A DNA stretch of 64,000 bases from Parvularcula sp964556115 (lineage in GTDB: Bacteria; Pseudomonadota; Alphaproteobacteria; Caulobacterales; Parvularculaceae): positions 124,001-188,000 of the forward strand of contig CAZKVC010000003.1 in the NCBI GenBank assembly GCA_964556115.1, given 5' to 3'. A model generated the notes under the pieces. The model was not told the DNA's origin. It saw only the letters and a program-made list of their open reading frames with translations, and did not search any database. Shown here in pieces: positions 50,678 to 59,555 of the stretch (within the stretch, counting starts at the first letter, position 1; every line of letters begins with the position of its first letter). Made by a program: the position numbers and the translations under genes.

Positions 50678-52396
50678 TCAGTTAGGCAAATCTTCCGGCT
50701 CGCCCAAGCCCTCTTCCTCCACCTGCTCCTGAAGCATCTGAAGGTCCGGCACGATCAGCATGTCGCCCGCCACCGGAAGGCGGAAGGTCTCGTTGCGGAA
50801 GGAGAGCCCGTTCTTCTTGACCGCGGCCATGATGGCCTCGCCCTCACCGCGGCTCGGATAGATCGCCACCTGCTCCTGTTGCTCCGCCCTCTCGGCGAGG
50901 CGGTGGAAGCTGACCCGGTAGCCTGAATTCGAGACCAGCCACGCCGCCCCGTCCTCGGCATCGAGGATCAGAACGGCTTCGGCACTGCTGTTGAGGACGA
51001 AGCCGAAGGCCCGCCTCACCTTGTCGGGCACTTTCGCTCCCTCAGGCCTGACGGTGAGGACGCCCTGGTTCTTGAGCAGGGCGATGGCGCCTTCCTCCTG
51101 CATGCTGAGCTCGCGCCCTGCCTCAGCGGCGGCGGCCATCTTGGCGAGGGGCCCGCTGCCCGCCTTGATGGCGCCGAAGGCGGCGCGCCCCGGCTCGCCG
51201 AGCCGGTCGCGAAGATAGAGGAGATCCGCTGCGGTGGCTTCGCCGGCTTCGGCTTCGAGCTCTTGGACCTGCGAGGCGGCGGACCAGTCGAGGGGGCGGA
51301 AGAATGGCGTCATGATCGAGACGGCCGTGACGAGCAGCACCCCCGAAAGGACGATGTTGCTGTAGCGAAGAATGGCCCAGCGCTCGGTCAGGGCCGCAAG
51401 GGCATAGGGCACGGCATAGATCGCCGCGAGAAAGAAGAAGAGCGCGGCCCTGATGCGCGGCGGGGTCCATCCTTCTGCCGTGATACGCATCGAAAGCCCG
51501 TAGAAAGCGAGCGCCACAAGGAAGGGAAGCAGCACCCCGAGAAGCCGCGCGGTGGCTGCGAAGAGAACGCTTCCGCGCTGGCTCTCCTCGCCGACCAGGG
51601 CATTCAGCATGATGATGCAGACCGTGGAAGCGGTGACGAGGATCGCAACCGGGCTCCACCCTTCCACGAGGCCACCGAAGCCGCGGATCATCACCCCGCC
51701 GATGAAGAGCGTGACGCAAAGGGCGAAGATCGGCGCGCTGACGCGGATCAGGGCGAGGAGGATGCCGCGAACGGCCAGGACCGCCGCCTCGCGTTGGCGG
51801 ACGACGCCCGCCCCCACCGCCAGGAGAAGCCCGGCATAGGCAGCAGTGAACCAGCCCTGCAGCATCAGGTGCCGGACAAAACCGAGGCCGATGAAAGCGA
51901 AAAGGGCGCCGACGAGATAGGCGAGGAGGAGCCCCGCCCCGACGAAGATCGCCGCCAGCGCCACGATCGCCGGCATGGTCCACGCGTCCTCATGTAGGGG
52001 CGCATAGTCGAGAAAGCGGTGCCCGCGCTGGCTGGCCCTGAGGAAGGGAAGCACGACCCCGACCACGCCCAGTGTCGCGAGCCACGGCAATGCGCCTGAC
52101 GAGATCGAAGCAGCCTGCCCTTCTGCGCCCAAGAAGAGAAGGAGACTTGCAGTCACGCCGAGGCATACGCCGAAGATCGCGGCCCGGGTCCGGTTCCCAT
52201 CGGTGACCGTGAGAACATAGGTAAGGCCGCCAAAGACGATCAGCGCCTTGAGGCTCGCTTCGACGCTTTCGGGACCCGGTAGCGGTGCCGCACCGACCAG
52301 CCAGTAGAGGAAGCCTGAAAGACCGCCCGGAACGCCGAAGGCCGTCATCAGGCTGGCCCCGCCGCTCGGGGCGTGCGTGACGGTTCGTGTGCTCAT
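50678..52396 (-). CDS. DUF4153 polytopic membrane protein
   Basis: The ATG at 52396 has GGGGAGGCCAGCC upstream and is preferred over one at 52423. The first ~390 of 572 residues hold about a dozen predicted membrane helices, and the remaining ~180 form a soluble domain (YLRDRLGEPGRAAFGAIKAG, LSMQEEGAIALLKNQGVLTV). This matches DUF4153, of unknown function. It is 26 bp upstream of oligopeptidase B and probably cotranscribed. Confidence 0.85.
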   Translation of the reverse strand: MSTRTVTHAPSGGASLMTAFGVPGGLSGFLYWLVGAAPLPGPESVEASLKALIVFGGLTYVLTVTDGNRTRAAIFGVCLGVTASLLLFLGAEGQAASISSGALPWLATLGVVGVVLPFLRASQRGHRFLDYAPLHEDAWTMPAIVALAAIFVGAGLLLAYLVGALFAFIGLGFVRHLMLQGWFTAAYAGLLLAVGAGVVRQREAAVLAVRGILLALIRVSAPIFALCVTLFIGGVMIRGFGGLVEGWSPVAILVTASTVCIIMLNALVGEESQRGSVLFAATARLLGVLLPFLVALAFYGLSMRITAEGWTPPRIRAALFFFLAAIYAVPYALAALTERWAILRYSNIVLSGVLLVTAVSIMTPFFRPLDWSAASQVQELEAEAGEATAADLLYLRDRLGEPGRAAFGAIKAGSGPLAKMAAAAEAGRELSMQEEGAIALLKNQGVLTVRPEGAKVPDKVRRAFGFVLNSSAEAVLILDAEDGAAWLVSNSGYRVSFHRLAERAEQQEQVAIYPSRGEGEAIMAAVKKNGLSFRNETFRLPVAGDMLIVPDLQMLQEQVEEEGLGEPEDLPN

Positions 52397-52455
52397 GGCT
52401 GGCCTCCCCGGTCCCAGGGACATGGATTACGGGCTCAAACCTTCGTGAACAAGCG

Positions 52456-53349
52456 TCAGCCTCGTTTGCAGGTGCCTTTGATCACCCAGGCCGCAGGCGC
52501 CTCCGCCGGGTCGAGGCGGAAGACAGCGAGCGGTTCGCAAGCCGCGCCGGCATTTTCGAGGGCCCGGACGGCGGCTTTCGCCGCCTCCTCAGTAAGGGCT
52601 GCTTCCTCCATGCTGGCGAGCCGCCCGGCATAGGCCCGCGCCTCTTCCTCCATCCCGCCAAGCCAGCCGAAGATGTCCTTCTGGTCATAGGCGCGGAAGC
52701 GTGCCGCCATCTGCCTGAAGCCGCCAATCGCATGCTGGGCAAGCGGGGTGCCGGACTGAAGCGCGAGAGGCTCGGCACGGCCATAGGCTTCGCGGCCATT
52801 CGTGCCGGGCTGGCCGAAAAGCTCTGCTGTCAAAATCTTCGCCGCATCGAAGAATCCGCTCGCAAGAAGCGCATCCGCGCCGCGACGATGGCCCCGGACC
52901 TCCGTATGGATCACGCCGCCTTCGATGTGGCAGAGGAAATGGAAGGTCCCGCCTGGCCGCAGGACCCGGACAGCTTCGCCAAAAGCCCGGGGCGGCGCAT
53001 ATTCTATACCGAACTGGGATACAGCCATGTCGAAGCTGGCTGTAGGGTAAGGCAGCTGCTCGGCAGAAGTGGTATGGCAGGAGATACGGTGATCCTTCTC
53101 CGCCAGCACTTTCATTGCCGCGCCCGAGACATCACTCGCGGTCACATCAAGGCCGGACTCAGCCGCGATGCGCGCTACGGCTCCGGCGCCCGCCGCGAGG
53201 TCGATGAGGCCGGCGCCAGTATGGTGCTCGAAGACTTCGGACCAGTAGGTGGAAAGGGCTGGATGCCGCTCGACCCCTTCGCCGAGAAAAGCCTCTCCCG
53301 CCTGCCCACGCCCCGCCCAGTAGCGGTCCCAATCCGATCCTTGCACCAT
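52456..53349 (-). CDS. Class I SAM-dependent methyltransferase
   Basis: The 297-residue protein has the SAM-binding motif LIDLAAGAGAVARIA, motif II-like DVTASDVSGAAM and a motif IV/V region (ASFDMAVSQFGIEYAP, VRVLRPGGTFHFL). The C-terminal part is less conserved. It resembles methyltransferase domain 11 proteins; the substrate is unknown. ATG 53349 lacks a strong Shine-Dalgarno, so the start is uncertain. Confidence 0.87.
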   Translation of the reverse strand: MVQGSDWDRYWAGRGQAGEAFLGEGVERHPALSTYWSEVFEHHTGAGLIDLAAGAGAVARIAAESGLDVTASDVSGAAMKVLAEKDHRISCHTTSAEQLPYPTASFDMAVSQFGIEYAPPRAFGEAVRVLRPGGTFHFLCHIEGGVIHTEVRGHRRGADALLASGFFDAAKILTAELFGQPGTNGREAYGRAEPLALQSGTPLAQHAIGGFRQMAARFRAYDQKDIFGWLGGMEEEARAYAGRLASMEEAALTEEAAKAAVRALENAGAACEPLAVFRLDPAEAPAAWVIKGTCKRG

Positions 53350-53656
53350 GCCTGAAGATGAAGCATGCCCGCTATCCGAACACCAGTCCGAGGGTCTTCC
53401 TGCCACATGGGGTTGCGGCCAATGCCGGTCATACCCGCCGGACTATGGCCTCGGAAGTAGCTCTGAACAGCCGTGTCGGCCCGCCACTCGACGGATTTCA
53501 GGTCGCCTGCCGGTATGGCCTGAGACCGCGCCATATGCCTTTGGCCATACCGTTGCGTTGAATGCTGCCTTTGATCGCGGTCCGCCGGTTCGGCTTTGCC
53601 TATCTGAACCAGGGGTTCGTGCAGGCCCGGCCTAGGCTCTGGCGGTATGGCCGCGA
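53350..53656. other. Non-coding interval with repeated CGGTATGGCC motif
   Basis: These 307 bases hold no convincing gene. CGGTATGGCC occurs at 53511-53520 and 53643-53652, and its reverse complement GGCCATACCG at 53543-53552, so the first two inverted copies can form a 10-bp stem over 22 nt. The spacing does not match a known repeat that I can name. Confidence 0.5.
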
Positions 53657-54760
53657 TTACCGGGCCCCGCAGGACCCTGCCTTCGCTTCAATATCCAGCA
53701 TGGCCCGCCCGGTCTGATCGCCGACCCGGATCCCTTGTTTCTCCCTCGCCCTGATCAGTCGCAGCGCTTCGCAGACATCCTGCCGGCGCTTGCCGGTCCA
53801 GGCGCTCTCCGGCGCTTCGGTCAAAAGGTAGAGGACATTGTACCGGCCCTGAGAGGACAACTCCTCCAACGTTTCGGGGTCCCCGATCATGGCGATCAGA
53901 CTGTCGGTGATGTCAGGATCGGCCGCCAGCATGCGTTCGAGCTCCGCCGTGGCGCTGCGGCGGGTGTTACGGTCCTCGTCATTGATCTGAGACAGAAGAA
54001 GCGCCGGATCGGCAGCCTTCATCCGAAGGGGGCCGCGAGAAGACGGCTCAGTGAAGAGGCTGCGTGTGTAGCCGCTTCTTTCTGGCCGGGCGGTTTGGCA
54101 GTCATCTCCGCCTCCAGCGCACGAAGCCGCAGGCTCGGCTGGAAGGATCAGCCGGTCCCCGACTGTCAGGTTTCCTGGTTCGACATCGGAATTGAGTTCT
54201 GCAATGCGCTCGACGGTCGTCCCCCGCGCTTCTGCTATCTTGGCGAGAGTATCGCCAGAGCGCACAGTCCATATCGGGAAGACCCCCGAACCCTCGCTAT
54301 CAGTTTGATCGCCTTCCGGCGAATACAAGGCAAACTCGTTATCGCTATCCCGGAGCGGGGCCGTTTCAGCGCTCGGAGGGGTGACCAAGGCCGGTCTGTA
54401 ACCAGGCCCATAGGCAGCAGGGCGGGGACCTTCCGCCAGTGAGGCGCCCGATTGCTTGAGGAGTTTCACCTGCTCCAGAATGACCCGGTGCTGATCGGTC
54501 AGCGGGCAGAGAAACCGAATACCTCCCTGAAACGTTTCCTTGCCGAAATCATCGGGCGGCGTGCCGCAGAGAACCCGGTTACCACTGAAGGAGTCGATCG
54601 CGGTCTGATCGAGATCCCAGGCATCCGTTCCGCTCGTTTGAACAAATTCGGACACGGCCTCGAAGTTCGCCAGACGCCGCTGCTCGTGGCTGAAATACAG
54701 GCCGACCAAGGCCGCAAGACCGAGAAAGGCCGCGTTCAAGCTTCGCAAGAAAGTGGTCAT
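53657..54760 (-). CDS. LysM-domain membrane-anchored protein
   Basis: The 367-residue protein starts with a probable signal anchor (LNAAFLGLAALVGLYF). A conserved-looking block with two cysteines (NRVLCGTPPDDF, RFLCPLTDQHR) precedes a LysM domain at about 164-207 (WTVRSGDTLAKIAEARGTTV). The C-terminal 120 residues are helical and HEAT-like (DPALLLSQINDEDRNTRRSA, ELERMLAADPDITDSLI). LysM binds peptidoglycan or related glycans, so it likely faces the periplasm. The overall arrangement is not one I recognise. Confidence 0.8.
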   Translation of the reverse strand: MTTFLRSLNAAFLGLAALVGLYFSHEQRRLANFEAVSEFVQTSGTDAWDLDQTAIDSFSGNRVLCGTPPDDFGKETFQGGIRFLCPLTDQHRVILEQVKLLKQSGASLAEGPRPAAYGPGYRPALVTPPSAETAPLRDSDNEFALYSPEGDQTDSEGSGVFPIWTVRSGDTLAKIAEARGTTVERIAELNSDVEPGNLTVGDRLILPAEPAASCAGGGDDCQTARPERSGYTRSLFTEPSSRGPLRMKAADPALLLSQINDEDRNTRRSATAELERMLAADPDITDSLIAMIGDPETLEELSSQGRYNVLYLLTEAPESAWTGKRRQDVCEALRLIRAREKQGIRVGDQTGRAMLDIEAKAGSCGAR

Positions 54761-54835
54761 GATGCCCGCCCCTGAGCCCTCAGGGAGACATCTTAACCTA
54801 AGTAAGACCTTTGCCGAAGTCTGCCTGTCAGTCGC

Positions 54836-55258
54836 TCAGGCGTCCTTCTCGTCGAGGGGTACGCCGTAAAGCTCGAGCCGGTGGTCGATAAGACGGAAGC
54901 CATGCTCCCGGGCGATGCGCTCCTGCAGCTTCTCGATCTCATCGTTCACGAATTCGATCACCTCGCCTGACCGGACATTGATGAGGTGATCGTGATGCTC
55001 AGGCGTCGCCTCTTCATAGCGGGCCCGGCCATGGCCGTCCTGAAAGTCGTGGCGCTGCACGACGTCATAATCTTCCAGAAGCCGCATGGTGCGGTAGACC
55101 GTGGCGATCGAGATCCTGCTGTCGATCTCGGCCGCGCGGCGGTGGATCTCTTCGACATCCGGATGGTCGTCCGCCGCGGAGATGACCCGGGTGATCACCC
55201 GCCGCTGATCGGTCATGCGCAGACCCTTCTCGGCGCAAATTTTCTCCAAGCGGTCCAT
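54836..55258 (-). CDS. fur: Fur family transcriptional regulator
   Basis: The 140-residue protein has the Fur winged helix (RMTDQRRVITRVISAADDHP, SIATVYRTMRLLEDYDVV) and metal-site residues HHDHLINVRSGEVIEF and the C-terminal EHGFRLIDHRLELYG. In alphaproteobacteria this position after rimI often holds the manganese-responsive Mur form, so iron or manganese sensing cannot be decided here. AGGAGGTAAGTG precedes ATG 55258, which shares a base with the rimI stop. Confidence 0.93.
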   Translation of the reverse strand: MDRLEKICAEKGLRMTDQRRVITRVISAADDHPDVEEIHRRAAEIDSRISIATVYRTMRLLEDYDVVQRHDFQDGHGRARYEEATPEHHDHLINVRSGEVIEFVNDEIEKLQERIAREHGFRLIDHRLELYGVPLDEKDA

Positions 55259-55692
55259 CACTTACCTCCTGTAGGCAGAAGCAGACGCATGATCGCCGCA
55301 TCGCTGCCATCCTGATAATAGCCGGGCCGGGTGCCGGCCATCTCGAAGCCCACCTTTCGATAAAGAGCGAGCGCCGCCTTATTGGCCATGCTCACTTCGA
55401 GAAACAAGCGCTCAGCGCCGAGACTGACACAAAGAGCCGCGCTTGCCGCAAGAAGCGCTCTTCCCACGCCCTCGCGTGGCTGCGTGGTGCCGATGGTGAT
55501 GAGCTCGGCTTCATCGCCAAGCATCCGGACCAATGCGAAGCCGTTGGGCGGCCGCCCTGCGACGAGGACGTGGTCGAAACTGTGGCGCATCGCCTCGCGC
55601 CAGAAGTCGTCATCCCAGGCGCCATCGGGGAAGACGGTCCTGTGCAGCTGCGCCAGACGGGCAGCCTCGGTCGGTCGTGCCCTGCGGATCAT
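55258..55692 (-). CDS. rimI: Ribosomal protein bS18 alanine N-acetyltransferase (RimI)
   Basis: A GNAT acetyltransferase of 144 residues with the acetyl-CoA loop TTQPREGVGRALLAA (Q/RxxGxG/A), RLFLEVSMANKAALALYRKV, GFEMAGTRPGYYQDG and DAAIMRL, the RimI pattern. It lies between tsaB and fur with 1-nt overlaps (TGATG) on both sides, the usual alphaproteobacterial arrangement. Confidence 0.93.
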   Translation of the reverse strand: MIRRARPTEAARLAQLHRTVFPDGAWDDDFWREAMRHSFDHVLVAGRPPNGFALVRMLGDEAELITIGTTQPREGVGRALLAASAALCVSLGAERLFLEVSMANKAALALYRKVGFEMAGTRPGYYQDGSDAAIMRLLLPTGGK

Positions 55693-56312
55693 CAGAATGC
55701 CGGACGCCCGGGCCGCTTTGCATCCGGCGCGCGAAGATAGACCGTCGAGAGCGGCGAAGGATGACGCTCGGCGGTGAGCTGAAGAAGAGCAAGAACGCGC
55801 GGGTTGGCCCCGCCTTCGGCATTGCGGGACGGATCGGCGGCGGACACCCCGCTTCCAGCGACCCGGGGGAACCCGGCGAGCCACTGCCGGGCCTCACCAT
55901 AGCTGAGAAGCGCGGCCGGCTCGTCAGGCCGCCCGCCCTGCCCGAAGCTTTGGGCGTAGACCTGGCCCCGGCGGGCGTCGATCGCCACGGCCACCGGCCA
56001 GCCCGAACTCGCGGCTACAGCTTCGAGGGTCGTGAGAGCGACCGTGTCCGCGCCAAGGCCCGCCGCAAGGCCCTTGGCAAAGGAAATACCGACGCGCTGC
56101 CCCATGAATGAACCCGGGCCGACCGTCACGCCGATACGTCGTATCGAGGTGGCTTCCGCCCCCGCCCGGTCCATGAGGTCCATGAACGCCGGCGCAATCC
56201 TCTCGGCATGCCCGATGCCGATCTCTTCGGAGACCGAAACGACCTCGCCGCCCTCGGCATGATAACCGAGGGTCAGGGCCGAAAGGCAGGTATCGATGAC
56301 GAGAAGGGCGAT
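55692..56312 (-). CDS. tsaB: tRNA threonylcarbamoyladenosine biosynthesis protein TsaB, non-standard start
   Basis: TsaB is the partner of TsaD in making t6A in tRNA. The conserved protein begins at IALLVIDTCLSALTLGYHAE and continues through GHAERIAPAFMDLMDRA and VTVGPGSFMGQRVGISFAKG. No ATG, GTG or TTG lies in frame between an upstream TAG and that N-terminus. The best candidate is ATC at 56312, 4 nt after GAGGT, giving 206 residues. The first ATG (56183) would delete the nucleotide-binding part. It may be an AUC start, or an ATG hit by a sequencing or assembly error. Confidence 0.82.
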   Translation of the reverse strand: MALLVIDTCLSALTLGYHAEGGEVVSVSEEIGIGHAERIAPAFMDLMDRAGAEATSIRRIGVTVGPGSFMGQRVGISFAKGLAAGLGADTVALTTLEAVAASSGWPVAVAIDARRGQVYAQSFGQGGRPDEPAALLSYGEARQWLAGFPRVAGSGVSAADPSRNAEGGANPRVLALLQLTAERHPSPLSTVYLRAPDAKRPGRPAF

Positions 56313-56451
56313 GGGGACCTCGGAAAAGAGAGAGGCCTTCTATCACCCCTCCTGCCTCCGGCAAGAGATGAGCAGGAATCGCTTCCCCCACTGCGACAGA
56401 CCTCTTCGCCCGTTCGCCCCGGCGAAGGGAGCCCCGCTCGTTCAAGGGGTA

Positions 56452-57036
56452 TCAGGAGACCGCTTCGACGGACGTCACTTCCGGGACATAGTGCTTGAGG
56501 AGGTTCTCGATCCCTGACTTCAGGGTCATGGTCGAGGAGGGGCAGCCAGCGCAGGCGCCCTTCATGGCGAGGAAGACGACCCCGTCGCCCGGGACATAGC
56601 GGTGGAAGGTGATATCGCCGCCGTCCTGGGCCACCGCCGGGCGCACGCGCGTGTCGATCAGCTCGATGATCTGCTCGACGATCTCGCGGTCCTCGCCCTT
56701 GTAGTCTTCCGCCGAGGTGGTCCCGGCAGCCTCCTGGGCGCGCTGCTCGTCCAGAACGGGAATGCCGGCTGCGAGAAAATCCGCCATGGTGCCGAGAACG
56801 GCAGGCTTGATATGGGCCCACTCGACGCTCGGGTCCTTGGAGACGGTCACGAAATCGGCGCCCAGATAGACAGAGACGACCCCGTCGACATCGAACAGGG
56901 CCGTTGCGAGCGGCGAGACCTTTGCAGCGCCCGGCGTGGGGAAGTCCATGCCCAGCTGCCCTTCGCCCAGGACCGGCTGGTCGGGCAGGAACTTCAGCGA
57001 GTGCGGGTTCGGTGTGTCGTCGGTGCGGATGAACAT
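56452..57036 (-). CDS. nfuA: NfuA-like Fe-S cluster scaffold (NifU C-terminal domain)
   Basis: The 194-residue protein starts at FIRTDDTPNPHSLKFLPD, the Nfu N-terminal domain used for target recognition, and ends with the NifU-like domain bearing the cluster cysteines in GACAGCPSSTMTL. It carries Fe-S clusters to apoproteins. ATG 57036 matches the family N-terminus better than ATG 57063. It is divergent from maeB and upstream of tsaB. Confidence 0.93.
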   Translation of the reverse strand: MFIRTDDTPNPHSLKFLPDQPVLGEGQLGMDFPTPGAAKVSPLATALFDVDGVVSVYLGADFVTVSKDPSVEWAHIKPAVLGTMADFLAAGIPVLDEQRAQEAAGTTSAEDYKGEDREIVEQIIELIDTRVRPAVAQDGGDITFHRYVPGDGVVFLAMKGACAGCPSSTMTLKSGIENLLKHYVPEVTSVEAVS

Positions 57037-57173
57037 GACCCCGAAATGGCGCTCCCCCGGCATGTTTGCAACAGCGCAACTGAGCGTACCGGCCCTGGCC
57101 TTCTTTCAAGAAGTTGCACGGCAGCTTGAAGCGACTGCTAGCCTAGGCTCGCAAGCGCGGTTAAGGGCGCAAC

Positions 57174-59489
57174 ATGGCCGACGATACCACAACGAAATTC
57201 ACCGATCAGGAAGCGCTCGATTTCCATAGCAAGGGCAAGCCCGGCAAGCTGGAGGTCACGCCCACCAAACCCATGGCGACCCAGCGGGATCTCTCGCTGG
57301 CCTATTCCCCGGGCGTTGCCGTCCCGGTGAAGGCGATCGCCGAAAATCCGGACAGCGTCTATGACCTGACGGCGCGGGGCAACATGGTGGCGGTGATTTC
57401 CAATGGCACCGCCATCCTTGGCCTCGGCAATCTCGGGGCCCTGGCTTCCAAGCCGGTGATGGAGGGCAAGTCGGTCCTCTTCAAGCGCTTTGCCGACATC
57501 GACTCGATAGACCTCGAAGTCGACACCGAGGACCCGGACGAGTTCATCGACGCGGTCAAGCATCTCGGCCCGTCCTTCGGCGGCATCAATCTCGAGGACA
57601 TTCAGGCCCCGGACAGCTTCTATATCGAGGAACGCCTCAAGGAGCTGATGGACATTCCGGTCTTCCATGACGATCAGCACGGTACGGCCATCATCGCCGC
57701 GGCAGGTCTTCTCAATGCCCTGGACATCAACGGGAAGTCGATCGAGCACGTGAAGGTCGCCGTCTCCGGCGCGGGCTCATCCGCGCTTTCGGTGGTCAGC
57801 CTCTTCAAGACCCTCGGTGTGCCCCATGACAATGTCCTGGTCTGCGACCGCGCCGGCATCCTGAAGCCGGGCCGCGAGAAGCCGATGAACCAGTGGCAGT
57901 CGGCCCATGCGGTGGACACGGACAAGAACACCCTGGCCGAGGCGATGGACGGCGCGGATGTCGCCATCGGCCTTTCGGCAGCCGGAGCGTTCACCCCGGA
58001 AATGGTGCGTTCGATGGCGTCGAACCCCATCATCTTCGCCATGGCGAACCCGACACCGGAGATCACCCCGGAGCAGGTCGCCGACGTGCGCGGCGACGCG
58101 ATCATGGCAACGGGACGTTCGGATTATCCCAATCAGGTCAACAACGTCCTCGGCTTCCCCTATATCTTCCGCGGCGCCCTCGATGTACGGGCGACGACGA
58201 TCAACGAAGAGATGAAGGCCGCCTGCGCCCGCGCACTGGCGGACCTTGCCCGCCAGGACGTGCCCGACGAGGTCGCCAATGCTTACGGCACCCGCCTTCA
58301 ATACGGGCCGGGCTACATCATTCCGACCCCGTTCGATCCGCGGCTGATCTCGGCGATCCCGCCGGCGGTGGCGAAAGCCGCCTGCGAAACCGGGGTCGCA
58401 AGGCGCCCGATCGAGGATTTTGCCGCCTACGAACAGAAGCTCGCCACCCGGCTCGATCCCTCGGCCGCCTTCCTTCAGAAGGTCTATGCGAATGTGCGTT
58501 CTTCCGACCCGAAAAAGCGCATCGTCTTTGCCGAGGGCGAAGAGGAGGCGGTGATCCGCGCCGCCTACAGCTTCCAGAACCAGGGACTCGGCCAGGCCGT
58601 ACTGATCGGCAGGGACGAGCTCGTGCGCCGTTCCATCGACCGGCTGGGCCTCAGCCGCAACCACGAGATCGAGATCTGGAACGCCCGTGAGTCGGCGCAG
58701 ACCAAGACCTATACGGACTATCTCTACAGGCGCCTTCAGCGCAAGGGCTATCTCGAGCGTGACTGCCGACGCCTCGTCAACCAGGACCGGAACACCTTCG
58801 CGGCCTGCATGCTCGCCTGCGGCCATGCCGACGGCATGGTGACCGGCGTGACGCGTCACTACAACGTGGCCCTGCGCAATGTGCAGTACGCGCTCGACCC
58901 GCGTCCGGGCGAGCGGGTGATCGGGATGTCGGTGATCCTCGCCAAGGGCCGGACTGTCTTCATGGCGGATACGTCGATATCGGAATATCCGAGCTCAAAG
59001 GAACTGGCGGACATCGCCGTGCAGACGGCACACGCCGTCAGGCAGCTCGGCTTCACCCCGCGGGTCGCCTTCACCAGCCACTCGAATTTCGGCAATCCTG
59101 ACACGGAGCACATGCGCCGAATCTCGAACGCGGTGAAGATCCTCGACGACCGCCCGGAGATCGACTTCGAATATGAAGGCGAGATGACCCCCAGGATGGC
59201 GCTGAACACCCGCCTGCGTGAGATCTATCCCTTCAGCCGCCTGACGGACAACGCCAACGTGCTGATTACGCCGGGCCTTCACTCGGGCGGGATCGCCTCG
59301 AAGCTCCTGGCGGAGATCGGCGGCGCGACCGTGATCGGCCCCGTCCTCATCGGACTCTCCAAGCCGGTGCAGATCGTCCAGACAGGGGTGCAGGTGAACG
59401 ACATCCTGACCCTCGCCGCCATCGCGGCCTACGACCTCGATGTCGAGCACCGCGAATGGGCGAGAGCGGGCGGTCTCGCCGCGCAATAA
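57174..59489 (+). CDS. maeB: NADP-dependent malic enzyme with phosphotransacetylase-like C-terminus
   Basis: The enzyme decarboxylates malate to pyruvate. In 771 residues the malic-enzyme domain (about 1-430) shows LAYSPGVAVPVKAI, VFHDDQHGTAIIAAAGLLNA and the Rossmann GAGSSALSVVSLF. The C-terminal half (about 445-771) is a PTA/PTB domain (RIVFAEGEEEAVIRAAY, GLHSGGIASKLLAEIGGATV) that regulates by acetyl-CoA in relatives. This long form is standard for proteobacterial MaeB. Confidence 0.96.
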   Translation: MADDTTTKFTDQEALDFHSKGKPGKLEVTPTKPMATQRDLSLAYSPGVAVPVKAIAENPDSVYDLTARGNMVAVISNGTAILGLGNLGALASKPVMEGKSVLFKRFADIDSIDLEVDTEDPDEFIDAVKHLGPSFGGINLEDIQAPDSFYIEERLKELMDIPVFHDDQHGTAIIAAAGLLNALDINGKSIEHVKVAVSGAGSSALSVVSLFKTLGVPHDNVLVCDRAGILKPGREKPMNQWQSAHAVDTDKNTLAEAMDGADVAIGLSAAGAFTPEMVRSMASNPIIFAMANPTPEITPEQVADVRGDAIMATGRSDYPNQVNNVLGFPYIFRGALDVRATTINEEMKAACARALADLARQDVPDEVANAYGTRLQYGPGYIIPTPFDPRLISAIPPAVAKAACETGVARRPIEDFAAYEQKLATRLDPSAAFLQKVYANVRSSDPKKRIVFAEGEEEAVIRAAYSFQNQGLGQAVLIGRDELVRRSIDRLGLSRNHEIEIWNARESAQTKTYTDYLYRRLQRKGYLERDCRRLVNQDRNTFAACMLACGHADGMVTGVTRHYNVALRNVQYALDPRPGERVIGMSVILAKGRTVFMADTSISEYPSSKELADIAVQTAHAVRQLGFTPRVAFTSHSNFGNPDTEHMRRISNAVKILDDRPEIDFEYEGEMTPRMALNTRLREIYPFSRLTDNANVLITPGLHSGGIASKLLAEIGGATVIGPVLIGLSKPVQIVQTGVQVNDILTLAAIAAYDLDVEHREWARAGGLAAQ

Positions 59490-59513
59490 AAAAGCCGGGC
59501 CCGACGGCCCGGC
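59486..59513. terminator. Hairpin between maeB and the convergent lipoprotein gene
   Basis: GCCGGGCC at 59494-59501 and GGCCCGGC at 59506-59513 flank a 4-nt loop. On the minus strand the stem is followed by TTTTTTATT, so it is a good terminator for the lipoprotein gene; it also overlaps the maeB stop region and may end maeB weakly. Confidence 0.85.
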
Positions 59514-59555
59514 TCTCGGCGCGAAGTCGTCAACTTATGAAGACGGCTTGCCAGC

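Noticed and set aside
53348..53635. Plus-strand frame of 95 codons in the methyltransferase-LysM gap
   Set aside because: No ribosome-binding site, unusual Pro/Arg/Cys composition, partly antisense to the methyltransferase start.
55692..56183. Short tsaB starting at ATG 56183
   Set aside because: It would drop about 43 residues that clearly encode the conserved nucleotide-binding N-terminus of TsaB.
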